7,781 nt of DNA, taken from Chloroflexi bacterium RBG_16_68_14 (lineage in GTDB: Bacteria > Chloroflexota > Dehalococcoidia > DSTF01 > RBG-16-68-14). Where the stretch lies: positions 38,821 to 46,601 of the forward strand of contig MGOB01000050.1 of assembly GCA_001796995.1 (NCBI GenBank), read 5' to 3'. The notes beneath the pieces are model-generated. The model had not been told where the DNA came from and did not search any database. It saw only the letters and a list, made by a program, of their open reading frames with translations. The number at the start of each line of letters is the position of its first letter. Within the stretch, counting starts at the first letter, position 1. This document shows, piece by piece, positions 6,619 to 7,781 of the stretch. Both the position numbers and the translations under genes were made by a program.

Positions 6619-7781
6619 TCATCGGACGGTTCTCACGACCAGCGGTCTCGATCGTCGGTGCCGGCTTATCCTCGGCGCCAGTCCGGGTATTCGAAGGGGG
6701 CTGGCCCACGCGAGCCGCGGGCGCAGAAGTGCCTCGAGCCAGGGCTTCACAGAGTCTAATGCGACGACAGCCAGTGCTACCGCGAGCATCGGCGTGGCCA
6801 GATTGACGCTGATGACGACCATCGGGATGAGAAGGAAGAGCACGCCGGAAACCGCCACAGCGAAGACGCCTCTCCGGTGGGCCACGAGCAGCGCGGCCGG
6901 CAGTATGAGGATTCCCAGGTCCTGAGCGTGGATGTGCGGGCTGGTGAGGACCGTGGCTGCTGCCAGGGCCAGCATCGGCCGCGACGTGTCGTGCGGTTCG
7001 CCGCGGCGGCGCCAGACGACGAGGGCCAAGTAGAGGGTGACGACGCTAACGAGGGCTGCCGCAAGCAGCGCTCCGGCGCGCGACGCGCCGGGGAGAAGGA
7101 GCGGCAGGAACGAGCTCCAGCCAAACATGTGGGCGCGGTCGACCCCGTACTCGTCCTGCCAGCTGAGACTCTCGAGCAGGAACCGAGGGTAGGCGACAAA
7201 GGTGGCCTCAGGGCCGGCCAGGAGCACTGACGCGCCCACGAGCGCCCCCGCCGCCGCAGCAAAGCCGGCAAGGGCACGCCAGCGTCCCGTTGCCACCAGG
7301 TACAGGACCGGAACGAGCGCCAGCTGTGGTTTGATCAGCGCTCCGGCCAGCGCTACGCCGGCGGGTACCTCGCGGTGGCTCTTGAGGCCCCGGCAGAACA
7401 GCACCCACGAGAGCAGGATGAGGGGCGAGATCTGCCCGTAGAGAAATGACCAGAACACAGGGAACGACGTCAGTACCGCAAGGACGAAGACGGCTGCCCA
7501 GCGCCTGGGCAGCGCGCGCAGCTCCGGCCAGAGGAGCGCCAGCGAAGCGAGTACAGCGACCGCTGTCAGGGCAAACCAGACGGCCTGCGCCCGCCCGTAG
7601 GGGAGTTGGGCTAGCGGCTGGAAGAGGCCGGCGACGAACGGTGGGTTCATGTAGGCCAGCCCGCCGTGGTGGCCGGCCGGTCGCCCCAGGATGGAGCGCT
7701 CCATCTTGGCCACCGCGTCCGGATCGTAGAGCGAGGAGCTGCGCTCTTCCTCGATCAGTTTGCCGGCCGCGTAGTAGGCGA
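6619..7781 (-). CDS. Polytopic membrane glycosyltransferase, GT87/DUF2029 family (5' end off right edge)
   Basis: The frame stays open from the stop at 6619 to the right edge, giving 386 visible codons with the N-terminus missing. A GTG at 7713 could be taken as a start, but the 22 codons upstream read as normal family sequence (AYYAAGKLIEEE, then SSSLYDPDA), so the gene begins beyond the window. About nine to ten membrane helices are visible. GT87-like landmarks, counted from the first visible residue, are NPPF at 45-48 followed by a PLAQLP segment, YGQ at 114-116, IKPQ at 149-152 and SPHIHAQDL at 280-288. The last ~36 residues form an Arg-rich, probably cytoplasmic tail. GT87 enzymes are polyprenyl-phosphate-sugar-dependent (typically mannose) transferases that add sugars to lipid-linked or cell-surface glycans on the outer side of the membrane. 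The catalytic acidic residue expected near the N-terminus is outside the window. The acceptor is unknown. The glycosidase gene 19 bp downstream suggests one transcript. Confidence 0.88.
   Translation of the reverse strand, partial: AYYAAGKLIEEERSSSLYDPDAVAKMERSILGRPAGHHGGLAYMNPPFVAGLFQPLAQLPYGRAQAVWFALTAVAVLASLALLWPELRALPRRWAAVFVLAVLTSFPVFWSFLYGQISPLILLSWVLFCRGLKSHREVPAGVALAGALIKPQLALVPVLYLVATGRWRALAGFAAAAGALVGASVLLAGPEATFVAYPRFLLESLSWQDEYGVDRAHMFGWSSFLPLLLPGASRAGALLAAALVSVVTLYLALVVWRRRGEPHDTSRPMLALAAATVLTSPHIHAQDLGILILPAALLVAHRRGVFAVAVSGVLFLLIPMVVISVNLATPMLAVALAVVALDSVKPWLEALLRPRLAWASPLRIPGLAPRISRHRRSRPLVVRTVR

Noticed and set aside
7711..7713. GTG at 7713 as the start of the GT87 gene
   Set aside because: The frame remains open to the window edge, and the upstream codons encode typical GT87 sequence (YYAAGKL, then LYDPDA), so the gene starts further right.

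Overview
This is a GC-rich window, probably a genome or metagenome fragment. All five genes I can support lie on the minus strand, so transcription runs from the right edge to the left. The gene content is a DUF2029/GT87 membrane glycosyltransferase, a GH63-like glycosidase, a beta-propeller lipoprotein, an ECF sigma factor and a bacterial alpha-2-macroglobulin-like protein. Together with frequent GTG starts and strong G/C at third codon positions, this suggests a Chloroflexota-type or actinobacterial-type organism. That placement is inference. I see no RNA gene, mobile element, CRISPR array or phage signal.

Layout in transcription order. (1) 7781-6619 is a polytopic GT87-like glycosyltransferase whose 5' end lies beyond the right edge. 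(2) 6599-5331, 19 bp downstream, is a cytoplasmic GH63-like (alpha/alpha)6-barrel glycosidase resembling mannosylglycerate/glucosylglycerate hydrolases. (3) A 157-bp gap with a possible promoter precedes 5173-3899, a secreted lipoprotein with about eight WD40-like/PD40 (TolB-type) beta-propeller blades. (4) A 149-bp gap with a GC-rich hairpin precedes 3749-3150, an ECF sigma-70 factor. (5) Overlapping the sigma stop codon by 8 nt, 3157-1 is a very large protein, open for all 1052 visible codons and still open at the left edge. It has a short cytoplasmic anti-sigma-like N-terminus, one membrane helix, two Ig-like (Big_5-type) domains and a run of macroglobulin (MG) domains.

The most interesting part is the last pair. 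An ECF sigma factor appears to be translationally coupled to a membrane protein whose outer part is an alpha-2-macroglobulin-like chain and whose inner part looks like a non-zinc anti-sigma segment. If correct, an extracellular macroglobulin could act as the sensor of an ECF switch, reporting proteolysis or envelope damage. The regulatory role is inferred from gene order and domain arrangement. The thioester and C-terminal regions of the macroglobulin are not in the window.
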